Assembly: GCF_047126315.1 (NCBI RefSeq)
Contig: NZ_CP138953.1
Coordinates: forward strand, 2,480,001 to 2,544,000
Length of the DNA: 64,000 bases
Direction: 5' to 3'
Source: Shimia sp022448905
GTDB taxonomy: Bacteria > Pseudomonadota > Alphaproteobacteria > Rhodobacterales > Rhodobacteraceae
The translations under genes and the position numbers were made by a program. The notes under the pieces were generated by a model. That model did not search any database and was not told the DNA's origin. It saw nothing but the letters and a program-made list of their open reading frames with translations. Numbering within the stretch: the first letter of the stretch is position 1; every line of letters starts with the position of its first letter. Of the stretch, positions 1 through 9,362 are shown in pieces.

Positions 1-1
1 C

Positions 2-532
2 TTTGCCAGTTCAGAAACAACTTATGGCGTGTGTTTTGCTGATGGGGAAGTGAAGCCCGACTTCGTGCCAGTGGATGAGACCCACCCCACCGTGCCGCAT
101 GACAGCTACGCCATGTCCAAAGTCTGTAACGAGGCCACCGCGCGCAGTTTTCAAGCGCGCACCGGCAGCGACATCTATGGGTTGCGCATCAACAATGTGA
201 TCGAGCCGCATGAGTACGCCGATATGTTCCCGGCCTTTGTCAAAGATCCCGCCCGGCGGCGGCGCAATATCTTTGCCTATATCGATGCACGGGATCTGGG
301 GCATATGGTGGACTGTTGTCTAAAGACCGATGGGCTGGGCTATGAGGTGTTCAACGTGGCCAATGATGACAGCTCGGTTGGCATCCTCTCGGATCAGGTG
401 ATCGCGCAGTTTTATAAAGGCGTTGAAGTGCGCGGCGAGATGGGCGAACACGAGACGTTTTATGCCAACAAAAAGGCCAAAGAGATGGTTGGCTTTGCGC
501 CGAAACATGGTTGGCGGGAGGGTCTCCTTTAG
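2..532 (+). CDS. NAD-dependent epimerase/dehydratase family protein, 3' part
   Basis: The reading frame is open from the first bases, so the N-terminal Rossmann part lies outside the window. What remains shows the catalytic core of an extended short-chain dehydrogenase: a Ser-Ser stretch (ASSETTYG) followed about 30 residues later by YAMSK, the Tyr-x-x-x-Lys pair. Further on, a conserved D-ARDLGHMV stretch and FNVAND resemble the NAD-dependent epimerase/dehydratase family (PF01370). These enzymes act on sugar nucleotides or related substrates in the cytosol, but the substrate cannot be read from this half. The gene ends 72 bases before the next start on the same strand. Confidence 0.8.
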   Translation, partial: FASSETTYGVCFADGEVKPDFVPVDETHPTVPHDSYAMSKVCNEATARSFQARTGSDIYGLRINNVIEPHEYADMFPAFVKDPARRRRNIFAYIDARDLGHMVDCCLKTDGLGYEVFNVANDDSSVGILSDQVIAQFYKGVEVRGEMGEHETFYANKKAKEMVGFAPKHGWREGLL

Positions 533-604
533 GGAGAAGTGTCTTGGCGTGAACAATTTTTCCGGCAATATGGCGTCATTGATTTTTTGACCAAGGACGT
601 TTTG

Positions 605-985
605 ATGACTTTTGTTCTGAAGCCTATTGTTATTGCGGCCGCTTTTGTTGGCGGAATTACCGGGCAGGTCTTAGTTGCCGTTGCCGATCAAACCCCGGTG
701 ATTGGCGCCAATAACACCACCTATTCGCCCAAGAACTTCTCCGGCCGCTGGAAGCTGCGGCAGAGTGATGGGGAGATTTGTCTGGTGGAGCTTAAGGTCA
801 CGGACGCCAGCCCGCATGATCTGGGGCTGCGGGCTTGCACCGATCAGGCAATCACCAGCGCCAAACAATGGGAAATGCGCAACCGTGATCTTGTGTTTTT
901 TGCAACTGACGGTGGCGAGATCGGGCCGTTTAAGGTGACGGAGCCGAACAAACTGGAAGGCGCGGGGATGATCCTGTTCCGGTGA
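605..985 (+). CDS. AprI/Inh-like protease-inhibitor domain protein, exported
   Basis: A 126-residue protein beginning with a hydrophobic stretch (about residues 5-25) that looks like a signal peptide. The start at the ATG was preferred over an upstream in-frame start because AAGGA precedes it and the signal peptide then begins correctly. The mature part contains GRWKLR, then two cysteines about 20 residues apart (ICLVELKV and LRACTDQA), and a glycine-rich strand near the C terminus. This is the pattern of the AprI/Inh metalloprotease-inhibitor fold, a small lipocalin-like barrel with one disulfide. Known members block secreted serralysin-type proteases in the periplasm. The match is by pattern only; it may be a generic small periplasmic barrel protein. 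Confidence 0.55.
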   Translation: MTFVLKPIVIAAAFVGGITGQVLVAVADQTPVIGANNTTYSPKNFSGRWKLRQSDGEICLVELKVTDASPHDLGLRACTDQAITSAKQWEMRNRDLVFFATDGGEIGPFKVTEPNKLEGAGMILFR

Positions 986-1044
986 TCCATGTTGTTGCGG
1001 GCCCGCGGTTATGGCCGGCCCGCAGGGGGTGGATTTTGTGAGCG

Positions 1045-2430
1045 CTAGTTGGCGACTGTGGCGAGCTGCGTCAGGCAATGCTTGAGGGGCGTGTTGGGCG
1101 GCAGGGTGCAGTAGCCGTTGGCCCTCAGCTCCGCCGTAGGGGCGGGACCGCCACCGATCAGGATCAGAAGGTAGTCGTCCAGCGGCGGTAGATGGCTGTC
1201 CGCGTTGGCGATGATGTCTCTTGGGGAGGCATCATCAATTGCGTCGATGATAGGCAGGACTACGTTACCTTTGACCCCATTGGGGAATTCGCGCAGGAGT
1301 TGATTGACGCTCCAGATCGGATTGTGGAAGAAACGTTCAATGAAGAGCTTTTGCGCATCTTGGTGCAGCAACGTCAGGATTGATGTTGGCACATTCCCGC
1401 TGTGCGTAGATTGGTAGATCTCGCCGATCTCGTCATAAATTCGCGGCCAATTGTCTGCCTTAACCGTCGCACTGAGCAGCAGCACCGCCCGGTTTTTGTC
1501 AACGATATCAAAGTAGCTGCGCGGGTCATAAGAGGCGCGCATCTCCTGGCGTAAAATCCGGAACATGTCGGAGTTCGCGCTTGCGCCGATATGATTCATA
1601 AGCAGGTTTGCCCCAACCATCTGTGGCTCGTCCTCAAAGACTTCCGCCCGCGCCAGGATGATTAGCATTTCGCTGGATGTGGGGTCCTGAAAATGAATGG
1701 TGCCGGTGGGCAGTTCAAAAGGAAACCGTTTGCGGTCCAGTCTGGACTCAAGCCATTTGGGCAGGGTGATCCTGACACCTATGGCGGGTTGTGAGAGTTT
1801 GCTCAGCAGCTTGGCAAGGCGTTGCTCCACCACCGGGTCACCGGAACGCAGAATGGCCTGACTTGGACGGCCGAAGCGAAAGGTGGGTCCCAGTTCCGCC
1901 GGGTCTGCTTCACCAGCTTGATGGGAGAGGTAGCCTTGTAGTTCGGCGCGCACATCATCTGGGTTTCGGGAAAGCGTGGCGTGCGCATAGCGGACTGTTT
2001 CGCGCTCCCGTTGATACCAGCCTGAGGTGTAGGTTGGCTCCATCAGGAGGTTTTCCAGATGCACAAGTGTTTCGGGAAAGACCTCCTTTGGCGCGGTGAT
2101 CGTGAGCAGCAAGTGGCGGCGTGTTGTGGAGACGCTTTGGCGGATGCCCTTCACTCTGATGTATTCGACGACGTCCTGAGGGGAGCGTGAGGCCGTGCCA
2201 CCAAAAAGAACACTGCGCAAACCAGCTTGCAACGCCAGCGCACGGTCTTCTGTGACTTGTCCGAGCGGCCAAACAAGGGTTAGCGCGGAGAGGCCATTGC
2301 GCAGAGGGTGCAGGTAGACGGTGTCGGTTTTGTGGTTGGCTGCGATGAGCTCAGCACGGGCCTGCGGAGCGGAGAAGGTGCCAAGTGAGAGCAGCAGGAC
2401 GGCGGTCAGAGCTCGGAGGAGGGCGTGCAT
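1045..2430 (-). CDS. M16 family peptidase-like subunit, catalytically inactive
   Basis: A 461-residue exported protein with a cleavable-looking signal peptide (residues 1-26, ending in AQARA). The body follows the M16 fold: paired alpha/beta domains, including an RxxxxY-type region (MRASYDPRSYFD) typical of the C-terminal half that helps bind substrate. It lacks any HxxEH zinc motif where one would be expected near residue 80, so it should not hydrolyse peptides alone. It follows the active M16 gene with a one-base gap and is surely co-translated with it. Periplasmic heterodimers of one active and one inactive M16 subunit are known. Two cysteines close to the C terminus (GYCTLPP, KHCLTQ) may form a disulfide. 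Confidence 0.8.
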   Translation of the reverse strand: MHALLRALTAVLLLSLGTFSAPQARAELIAANHKTDTVYLHPLRNGLSALTLVWPLGQVTEDRALALQAGLRSVLFGGTASRSPQDVVEYIRVKGIRQSVSTTRRHLLLTITAPKEVFPETLVHLENLLMEPTYTSGWYQRERETVRYAHATLSRNPDDVRAELQGYLSHQAGEADPAELGPTFRFGRPSQAILRSGDPVVEQRLAKLLSKLSQPAIGVRITLPKWLESRLDRKRFPFELPTGTIHFQDPTSSEMLIILARAEVFEDEPQMVGANLLMNHIGASANSDMFRILRQEMRASYDPRSYFDIVDKNRAVLLLSATVKADNWPRIYDEIGEIYQSTHSGNVPTSILTLLHQDAQKLFIERFFHNPIWSVNQLLREFPNGVKGNVVLPIIDAIDDASPRDIIANADSHLPPLDDYLLILIGGGPAPTAELRANGYCTLPPNTPLKHCLTQLATVAN

Positions 2431-2431
2431 G

Positions 2432-3742
2432 TCAGTCTACCTTCTTGGCCAAAATGGTGGCGGTGGCCGAGGGCCTCATGGCTTTGATGGCAAAATCCAG
2501 CACCTCCTGATCGGTGGTGGCGTTGATCATGTCGATGTAGAGCGTTGGGCTGAACGGGGGAAAACCATCAGCGGCCAAGTTTTTCAGGAACCACCGTATG
2601 TCCGCCGGGTCGCGGGAGGCATTTTGAGCACTCACCACATCCTTCTGGCGGGCGCGTTTGATTTCTTCGGCGCTGATTGGGTCTCTAAGCAATAGCAAGA
2701 GGGTGCTGCGCAGGCGACGGCGGGCCTCACCAAGTTCGAAGCCAGGCATCAATTCAACACGTAGGGACATTTCCAGATCAGCGTTTTTGGCAAAGTACCA
2801 GTCAACCTCGACGTCCAAGAACCGCACATCATCAAAATGTAAGGCGTTTTGAATACGTGTGTTCAGGATTTCCGCGCTGAGAAAGAAGGCGCCTTGGAGG
2901 TCAAAACTGCTGTCGTGGTCTTTAAAGTCGATAAACTTGGCAAACTGCAAAGTGTCCCGAGGCAATCGGTTGGTTTCAATGTACTTCACGGAATTGAGGT
3001 TTGGATCTGGTTTCTGGTCCAGCCAGGGTTTGGCGGGTGGTGGCGTCGCCTGTGTGTCGCCGAAGATCTGGCTGACAAGGTTTGCCGCTTGCATTTGGTC
3101 AATTTTGCCGGAGACAATGACCGTGACATTGGAGGGCACATAGTGCTTCGCATGGAAGCGATAGGCGGCGTCAAGGTTCAAGTTTGGCAAGTCTGCCACA
3201 GTGCTGCTGGCGCGGCCCCGTGGGGTGCCGTAGAGGTCCTGTAAAGCCAAGCGTTTGAGCCATCTAGCTGGGTATTGCCGCTCTCTCAGGAAGGTTTCCC
3301 GCTCGACAATGCCAATTTCACTTTCGGCAAACCCCTCTGGAAGAACAGGGGTATCCAATACTGCTCTGGACAGGCGGAGAACTGTTTCCAAATCTTCAGG
3401 AGCGCCTGAGTTGGTGTAGATTGTGGCTGCATCGTAGGTGGCGGCGTTCAGATCGCGTTCGCGTGCCCGATCTAGGACGGCGGCGTCCGCAGAGAAAGCG
3501 GCAAGGTGTTCTGTTAAATGCGCTGTGCCGGACGGGTCCGGATCATCATAGGCGCCGGACAGGACAATCAACTGCACATCGACACGGTTAAAGTCTTCGA
3601 TGGGAACAATGTATGCGCCGTGCAGGCCGCCCTTGTCTTCGACTGAGAATATGTCTTGTGCGGAAGTGGGCGCGGAGGAGATAGAGAGAAGACCTGCGAG
3701 CACAAGGTAGGGGGGCCTAAAAGGAAAAGAGGTAAAACGCAT
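2432..3742 (-). CDS. M16 family zinc peptidase, exported active subunit
   Basis: A 436-residue zinc metallopeptidase with an N-terminal signal peptide. The inverted zinc motif HLTEH (His75, Glu78, His79) is complete, and the acidic stretch ESEIGIVERE around residues 141-149 supplies the third ligand glutamate. I start it at the ATG rather than at the TTG nine bases upstream. The family cleaves short peptides within a closed chamber formed by two M16 halves; here the second half is the downstream gene. Spacing of one base implies an operon with translational coupling. Substrate unknown; a role in periplasmic peptide turnover is inferred. Confidence 0.85.
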   Translation of the reverse strand: MRFTSFPFRPPYLVLAGLLSISSAPTSAQDIFSVEDKGGLHGAYIVPIEDFNRVDVQLIVLSGAYDDPDPSGTAHLTEHLAAFSADAAVLDRARERDLNAATYDAATIYTNSGAPEDLETVLRLSRAVLDTPVLPEGFAESEIGIVERETFLRERQYPARWLKRLALQDLYGTPRGRASSTVADLPNLNLDAAYRFHAKHYVPSNVTVIVSGKIDQMQAANLVSQIFGDTQATPPPAKPWLDQKPDPNLNSVKYIETNRLPRDTLQFAKFIDFKDHDSSFDLQGAFFLSAEILNTRIQNALHFDDVRFLDVEVDWYFAKNADLEMSLRVELMPGFELGEARRRLRSTLLLLLRDPISAEEIKRARQKDVVSAQNASRDPADIRWFLKNLAADGFPPFSPTLYIDMINATTDQEVLDFAIKAMRPSATATILAKKVD

Positions 3743-3869
3743 AAAGTCCAAATGGTAAGTGGGGTAGAAACTCTGTCTGATACTTGTGGTGGTTGTGTCG
3801 CTTTCTCAAGGGATCGTGTGGGGTTTTATGCGCAATGTGGCTGAGACACCGCAGGGTGCGCGAGATTTT

Positions 3870-5243
3870 TTACACCACCCTGATCCAGGTGCGCATGCCT
3901 GCGGCGGCGTGAGACAGCATGTGACAGTGCATCAGCCACTTGCCCGGTGCGCCGGCGATGAAGGCGATTTCGCGGGATTCGCGGGGCTGCATCAGAACGG
4001 TGTCTTTGAGGGGGCCAAAGCTGCCGTCGGGCAGGACCTCCTGAAAATGGGTGCCGTGCAGGTGCATGGCGTGGGCAAAGGACGTGTCGTTTTGCATCGG
4101 GATGCGCACGATCTGGCCTTGGGAGACTTCCACCAGTGGGGTGTCGCTGAGACCGGCCTGGGCATTGAAGGCCCAGACCTGGCCTTTGTCGACCAGGCTG
4201 CGCACGTCGAGTGTTTCACCCTGGTAGGTGGCTTCGCGTAGGCCGCCCATGGCACCGCCTTCCATATGTAGGGGCACGGTTATGGCATCGCTGAGGTCGG
4301 CGAGGCGTGGCATGGGGTTGGCAGGCAGGGGCTGGATCGCGGCGCGGGCGGGTTGGGTGCCGGAGATGGGGATCTCCTTCAGCAGGTAGCCGGTGTCGCC
4401 TTCATGCAGGACAATTTGTAGTGCGTTGGCCTCATTGACTTGGGCGTCGATGATCACATCGGCGCGCTCGGCCGGGCCAAAGGGCATGGCGTCGAGCGGT
4501 TCGGGTGTATCTAACGGCATGCCGTCGCGGGCGACCAGTTTGCCGTCGCCGCCTTGTACGGAGACGGTGATGACGCGGTCGGTGGCAACGTTGACAAAGC
4601 GCAGGCGCAGGCGGGCGTTTTCCGGCACAGAGTCCGGCTGCTCAGACAGCTGTGCGTGAATGTAGTTGCCAAGCCGTCCGGCGTGGGTCCAGTCGTGCAT
4701 GGCGCCAAAATCATCAGTGATCTGGGCCTCGTCGCTGAGCCGCCAATCGTCCAGTACCACCACAATGTCGTGGTCCACGTCCGGCGCGTTGGTTTCCTCC
4801 ACCACAACCACGCCATAGAGGCCACGGGCGACCTGTTCGGTGGATTGGTTGTGGGAGTGGTACCAGTAGGTGCCGGCGTCTTTGAGCGGGAATTCGTAGT
4901 GGAAGCGGTCACCAGTGGGCACCGCGTCCTGGGTCATACCGGGCACGCCGTCCATGGCGTTGGGCACGCGGATGCCGTGCCAGTGGATTGCGGTCGGGCT
5001 TGGCAGGCTGTTGAGCAGCTCTTGTTTGAGTGTGTCGCCCTGTTTGAAGCGTAGGAGCGGGCCCGGAACAGACCCGTTGTAGCCCCAGATCTCGGTTTCC
5101 GGATAGTCGCCAAACTCCGCATCAATCAGCTGCACGCGGCCTGTGGTGGCCTCGATCACCGGAGTGGTGGCCGCAAGGCTGGTTTTGGGCGTCAGGGCCA
5201 GGGCGGCGGTGCTGGCGAGGAATTGGCGGCGGGTGAGGGGCAT
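3870..5243 (-). CDS. Multicopper oxidase, Tat-exported
   Basis: A 457-residue three-cupredoxin-domain oxidase. The N terminus TRRQFLASTAA is a twin-arginine signal, consistent with folding and copper loading before export. All four copper-binding segments are visible: HWHG near residue 92, YWYHSH near 130, HAMHLHGTHF near 395 and HCHMLSHAAAGM near 440, the last ending in the type 1 axial Met. Enzymes of this class oxidise Cu(I), Mn(II), iron or phenolics with O2. The methionine-rich insert typical of CueO is not evident, so the substrate stays open. A cytochrome c gene and an L,D-transpeptidase lie directly upstream on the same strand, with short gaps, suggesting co-transcription. Confidence 0.9.
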   Translation of the reverse strand: MPLTRRQFLASTAALALTPKTSLAATTPVIEATTGRVQLIDAEFGDYPETEIWGYNGSVPGPLLRFKQGDTLKQELLNSLPSPTAIHWHGIRVPNAMDGVPGMTQDAVPTGDRFHYEFPLKDAGTYWYHSHNQSTEQVARGLYGVVVVEETNAPDVDHDIVVVLDDWRLSDEAQITDDFGAMHDWTHAGRLGNYIHAQLSEQPDSVPENARLRLRFVNVATDRVITVSVQGGDGKLVARDGMPLDTPEPLDAMPFGPAERADVIIDAQVNEANALQIVLHEGDTGYLLKEIPISGTQPARAAIQPLPANPMPRLADLSDAITVPLHMEGGAMGGLREATYQGETLDVRSLVDKGQVWAFNAQAGLSDTPLVEVSQGQIVRIPMQNDTSFAHAMHLHGTHFQEVLPDGSFGPLKDTVLMQPRESREIAFIAGAPGKWLMHCHMLSHAAAGMRTWIRVV

Positions 5244-5299
5244 GGAGGCACTCTTACTTGTCGGTATGGGAGCGGATACGGGGCGGCAGTGTCAGGGGC

Positions 5300-5740
5300 T
5301 TAAAAAATGCCGTTTTCGCGTTGCAGCTCGCGGACGTAGGCCACGATGGCTTTGACATCGCCTTTGGTCAAGCCTGCCACCGGAGGCATGTTGCCAAAGG
5401 CCCAGTGGTGGGCACGCACGCCGTTGTCGACGGCCATGAAGAAGGCCATGTCGGAATGGTGGCCGGGCTCGTAGATCTTGTGCACCAGAGGTGGCGCAAC
5501 GCCGTCCTGGCCTGCCGCGTTGTCTCCGTGGCAGGCGGCGCAGGTGGCCTCAAAGGCGCGTTTGCCCAATTGCGCAAGTTCGCTGTGCGCAGCGGGTTGT
5601 TTCACGGCGACCATGGCAGCGTTGACTGTGGTTTCTGGGCTGGCGACTGGCTTGGCTGGGGTGGGCTGAAACTGGCGCACGGCGAAGGTGGCCGAGGCCA
5701 GAGCCAGCACGATGCCTGCGAGGACGAGGGGTTTGGTCAT
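5300..5740 (-). CDS. Class I cytochrome c, membrane-anchored or secreted
   Basis: A 146-residue protein with an N-terminal hydrophobic segment (residues 4-22) that may be a signal peptide or anchor, a Pro/Ala-rich linker, and one haem-binding CAACH motif near residue 68. A distal Met ligand is offered by GNMPPVAGL, giving an ordinary His/Met class I fold. It sits 56 bases upstream of the multicopper oxidase gene and 10 bases downstream of the transpeptidase gene. An electron-transfer link with the oxidase is a reasonable inference from position only. Confidence 0.85.
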   Translation of the reverse strand: MTKPLVLAGIVLALASATFAVRQFQPTPAKPVASPETTVNAAMVAVKQPAAHSELAQLGKRAFEATCAACHGDNAAGQDGVAPPLVHKIYEPGHHSDMAFFMAVDNGVRAHHWAFGNMPPVAGLTKGDVKAIVAYVRELQRENGIF

Positions 5741-5750
5741 GGTGTTGGGA

Positions 5751-6335
5751 TCAGATCAGTTTGACTTTGGTGCCGACTTTGGTGCGGTCAAACACCTCTT
5801 CGATGTGCTCGTTGTAAAGGCCGATGCAGCCGTTGGAGGAGCGGCGGCCGATCTTGCGCGTGTCGTGGGTGCCGTGGATGCGGTAGTACTGCCAAGACAG
5901 GTATAGCGCGCGGGTGCCCAGCGGGTTGGATGGATCGCCACCCTTGATAAGGGCGGGCCACTCCGGATTACGCTCTCGCATCGAAGGGGTGGGTGCCCAG
6001 CTTGGATTGGCGCGTTTTTCAGTGACTTCGGTGTAGCCGCGTTTGGTGAGTTCGTCGGTGAGCGGCACAGAGGTTGGGTAGATGCGCATTTCGCCATCCG
6101 CCGTCCAATGCTGCAACACGCGGGTGGTGGTGTCGGAGATGATCAGACCCGCGCCGAGTGTGTCAAAATGGTCCTGCCAGTCATGGGTGCGGAAGGAGGA
6201 GACATTGCGCTGTACGCCGGGCTCTGGCGTGTCCTCTGTAAGGGCTAGCGCGGGGGCGGCGGCTACAAAAGGGCTCAGCGTGCTGATCAGGAAAGAGCGG
6301 CGGGTGAACCGGGGAGATTTTTTTGTGTGTGCCAT
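5751..6335 (-). CDS. L,D-transpeptidase (YkuD domain), Tat-type signal
   Basis: A 194-residue protein. The start used is the ATG preceded by GAGG, which places FTRRSFLIST as a twin-arginine-like signal. The C-terminal half has the YkuD signature: YRIHGTHD followed by RRSSNGCIGLYNEHI, with the catalytic Cys in NGC. The usual SHGC(I/V)R is altered to SSNGCIGL, so the conserved His and Arg are replaced, which is seen in some alphaproteobacterial members. YkuD enzymes form 3-3 peptidoglycan cross-links or attach proteins to peptidoglycan in the periplasm. First gene of a probable operon with the cytochrome c and multicopper oxidase. Confidence 0.85.
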   Translation of the reverse strand: MAHTKKSPRFTRRSFLISTLSPFVAAAPALALTEDTPEPGVQRNVSSFRTHDWQDHFDTLGAGLIISDTTTRVLQHWTADGEMRIYPTSVPLTDELTKRGYTEVTEKRANPSWAPTPSMRERNPEWPALIKGGDPSNPLGTRALYLSWQYYRIHGTHDTRKIGRRSSNGCIGLYNEHIEEVFDRTKVGTKVKLI

Positions 6336-6541
6336 GCGTGCCTCGTGATTTTGTTTACGCACGGTGTGACAGCTTCCAGTGGGGGGAGGTCAACACACAA
6401 TGGGGTCACGAAGGCGTGAGCTTAGGGTGGGAAGCGGCCGGCATCCAGACACCGGTCGATATTTTTGCGCGACGCGCATATTTACAGGAAGGAGGCGTGG
6501 CGGACACAACAGTTGGGGTTATATTTTTGGAGCCAAAAGCA

Positions 6542-9007
6542 CTAATGATAAGGCGTATCGCATGGGCTTCGATGGTTTTTCGACGGTGTTTTAGGAGGGG
6601 ATTCCCGGAGCGTAATTGGCCTGTTTGGGGCAATTGGATGGCTGATGGCTTCGATCAAGTCGTTCCGTTTTACGGGCTTTCCAATCACGCCATCAACGCC
6701 CGCGTTTAGGCATTTTTCGACCTGTTCTTTAAATGTGTTGGCCGTCAACGCAAAGATTTTGCAAGGCGCCAACTCCAGGTCGCTTTCCAGCTTTCTTATG
6801 TGCGTGGTTGCATCGATCCCATCCATCACCGGCATAGAGACGTCCATAAAAACCGTTGTGGGCCGGAGGGCTTTGTAAACATCAAGTGCCTCTAGGCCAT
6901 TGCTTGCAAAATCCACCAAAACCCCAGCGGTCTCTAACAGTTTTCCGGCGACGAGCCGGTTCGTCTTATTGTCATCGACGACAAGCACCCGCCCGGTGTT
7001 GGTTTTGGTTTCGCACGGCAGCGACCTCTGCGTGCCGTCACTCTCGGTGCGTGGATCAAAACTTTGAGGCATTGCGGAAAACAGGATTTGTTCAACTTCT
7101 TCGCTTCTTACCGGTTTGAGCCAGGTTGCCGAAAAGCTTGCCTTATCAGACCCCTTTGAAGAATAGCGCAGCGGGGTCGAGACCATCAGAGCATGAGCAC
7201 ACTCACCGGTTTGCTGTTCGAGCACCTTCTTTACAGATTGCCCGAAACAGTCGACATGATCTCCATCCCAGAGTATCGCGTTGAATTGTTCCTGGTGCGT
7301 CAGAATCCGGTTTGGATTATCGAACGTTACAACCCGACAGTTCAACGCCTTTAGCATCCTCTTGAGAGTTCCATTTGACTCTGTTTCAGGACCCACAAGG
7401 GCTACGTGCAGTTTCGGAGACGGCATAGGTCGCTGGCGCGTTTTTTGCTCTGAGCCCGGACATGCGGGCAAAGCGAGGGTTACGGTGAATTTTGTTCCTT
7501 CACCCACAGAGGAGGCAACCTCGATTGCGCCTCCCATCTGTTCTACAAGGGCCTTGGAAATCGCGAGACCCAGCCCGGTTCCTTCAACGGCATTTTCGGT
7601 GTCTTGATGGACTTGTTCATAGGCAGAAAACAACGTGTTCATCTGATCTTGCGGAATGCCGCGCCCTGTATCCACGATTGCCAGAGACAGCTGGTACCCG
7701 TCGTCGTCAGATTGATATGCCACCCGCAGGCCGAAATGCCCTGTTTCGGTGAATTTTAACGCGTTCCCAAGGTGATTGAGTAGAACTTGGCGGACGCGTG
7801 CGCTGTCTCCAAAGAAGTGGCTCGGCACGGACTGTGGGTACTCAATCCAGAAGTCCAAGTTTTTATCATGCGCAAGGGGCTGTATCAGTCCTGCGGTCTC
7901 ATAGATGGTATCTTTCAGCGAGAACCGCTCATGTGCAAAAGTAAATTTCCCTTCTGTGGCTTTGGAATAATCCAAAATGTCGTTGATGATGCTGAGCAGG
8001 CTGGTCGCAGACCCGGAAATGGTTTTGAGATAGGAACGTTGTTGCGGGTTTAAAGCGGTGTGTTGCAACACCTCTGTCAGACCAAGAATGCCATTCATGG
8101 GGGTGCGGAGTTCGTGGCTCATGCGGGCGAAAAACCTGTCTTTGGACAGGCTTGCTGCTTTTGCCTCCTCGTTGGCTTTGGCCAAATCCTCGGCTTTTTG
8201 CTCTAACTCTCTTTGATATTCGTAATACTGCGTTACATCCGAGCGCAGCCCAACAAGATCGCCGTTTTCACTTTCGACTTCTTGAATGCGGAGGTGTTTC
8301 CCGCTGGGCAGTTCACGTTCGACCGGCGCGCGCTTCCTATTTTCGCGGTCCAGCCGTTCCGCGAGCCAAGCCTCTTCTTGACCTTCGGCTTCGGGGTATT
8401 GGCCGTGCTCAAGCCCATATCGCATGATCGTTTCGAATTTCGCGCCCACTTTGATGGCGGGCGTGGAGTGCTTATAGAGTTCCGCGTATTTTGCGTTAAA
8501 CGCGACCAAAACGTCGTCGCGATCAAACATCGCGAACCCTTCGGGAATGGAGTTGACCGCGTGTTCAAATCGAGAGGTCACGGTTTCCATCTCAGCCTGT
8601 GTGGCTGTTAATTGGGCCTGGAGATCTTCGCGTTCGGTGACATCCAAAAATCGGCCATAGATATGCGTGTCTGAGCCGCTATTCTCATCTAAGGTGGTGA
8701 CTTCGAGGTCGAACCACAGAGGTTTTTGCTTAGGGGTCTGTGCTGAAAAGGCGTTCTTGAGCCGGGTTGGCCCTGTGACTTTTTCTGACAGGCCGTTTTG
8801 AAGGAAACCGGCTAGGGTTTTGTCGAGGAAAGGCGGGGGCAATGGATGTTGCCGGGGGCCCTGAGTTTGCGGAAATAATTTGGAAAAAGCGGGGTTGTGC
8901 CAAGTGATTTTGGCATCAGAGATGGGCACGCCTTCGTTTGCCGACAGGACAAACGAGGGATCCTGCTGGTCCTTCAAAACCGAGAAGAGAAGAGCATTCA
9001 ATGACAC
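6542..9007 (-). CDS. Hybrid sensor histidine kinase with PAS domains and receiver
   Basis: An 821-residue cytosolic hybrid kinase with no membrane segments. In order: a PAS domain (about 10-125), a second PAS domain after a short helix (about 140-260), a coiled linker, a HisKA domain with phospho-acceptor His298 in ARMSHELRTPMNG, an HATPase domain (about 395-515, with NALKFT, DTGRG and GTGLGL boxes), a degenerate receiver-like region (about 533-645) and a typical C-terminal receiver with Asp722 in VFMDVSMP. The start is GTG with AAAGGA upstream. It has no adjacent response regulator, so output must go through its own receiver, a phosphotransfer protein or distant partners. Confidence 0.9.
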   Translation of the reverse strand: MSLNALLFSVLKDQQDPSFVLSANEGVPISDAKITWHNPAFSKLFPQTQGPRQHPLPPPFLDKTLAGFLQNGLSEKVTGPTRLKNAFSAQTPKQKPLWFDLEVTTLDENSGSDTHIYGRFLDVTEREDLQAQLTATQAEMETVTSRFEHAVNSIPEGFAMFDRDDVLVAFNAKYAELYKHSTPAIKVGAKFETIMRYGLEHGQYPEAEGQEEAWLAERLDRENRKRAPVERELPSGKHLRIQEVESENGDLVGLRSDVTQYYEYQRELEQKAEDLAKANEEAKAASLSKDRFFARMSHELRTPMNGILGLTEVLQHTALNPQQRSYLKTISGSATSLLSIINDILDYSKATEGKFTFAHERFSLKDTIYETAGLIQPLAHDKNLDFWIEYPQSVPSHFFGDSARVRQVLLNHLGNALKFTETGHFGLRVAYQSDDDGYQLSLAIVDTGRGIPQDQMNTLFSAYEQVHQDTENAVEGTGLGLAISKALVEQMGGAIEVASSVGEGTKFTVTLALPACPGSEQKTRQRPMPSPKLHVALVGPETESNGTLKRMLKALNCRVVTFDNPNRILTHQEQFNAILWDGDHVDCFGQSVKKVLEQQTGECAHALMVSTPLRYSSKGSDKASFSATWLKPVRSEEVEQILFSAMPQSFDPRTESDGTQRSLPCETKTNTGRVLVVDDNKTNRLVAGKLLETAGVLVDFASNGLEALDVYKALRPTTVFMDVSMPVMDGIDATTHIRKLESDLELAPCKIFALTANTFKEQVEKCLNAGVDGVIGKPVKRNDLIEAISHPIAPNRPITLRESPPKTPSKNHRSPCDTPYH

Positions 9008-9304
9008 CAGTGCGTCCTTTCGAACAAGCCCTTTGATTTTCGGTGGATTACCTTAAGGAACTGTTAAGTGCTTTGCTTGACAGAGCTTTTGGGGGCATGT
9101 CACGAGTTTCATTGGCGCGATATTGCTGTGCAACGGCATCATTGGAAGTATTTGTTGGTGAGCGCGCCAAAGTGCTGGGTTTGCCAGAGCCCGTACAAAC
9201 GGCGGCAGGGGAATGCCCCTATCAACCATATGCCGCTGAGGCACGGGGTATCCGGTGTGACATGCGGTGGTATGCGGCAGCATTTGCGGATTGGGAGGCT
9301 TCAC
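9008..9304. other. Intergenic stretch with no recognisable gene
   Basis: Between the histidine-kinase start and the enolase terminator I see no supported gene. Open frames here run on into the antisense of enolase and show no family resemblance. The part next to 9008 should hold the kinase promoter, but no convincing -35/-10 pair stands out. Confidence 0.5.
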
Positions 9305-9334
9305 AAAAAAGCCCCCGAACCGACGTTCGGGGGC
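9305..9334 (-). terminator. Rho-independent terminator of eno
   Basis: A perfect 10-bp stem (GCCCCCGAAC with GTTCGGGGGC, loop CGAC) is followed on the minus strand by six T residues. It lies 29 bases past the eno stop. T residues on both sides make it potentially bidirectional. Confidence 0.9.
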
Positions 9335-9362
9335 TTTTTGTTTTTCAACCTAGCACCGAGGC

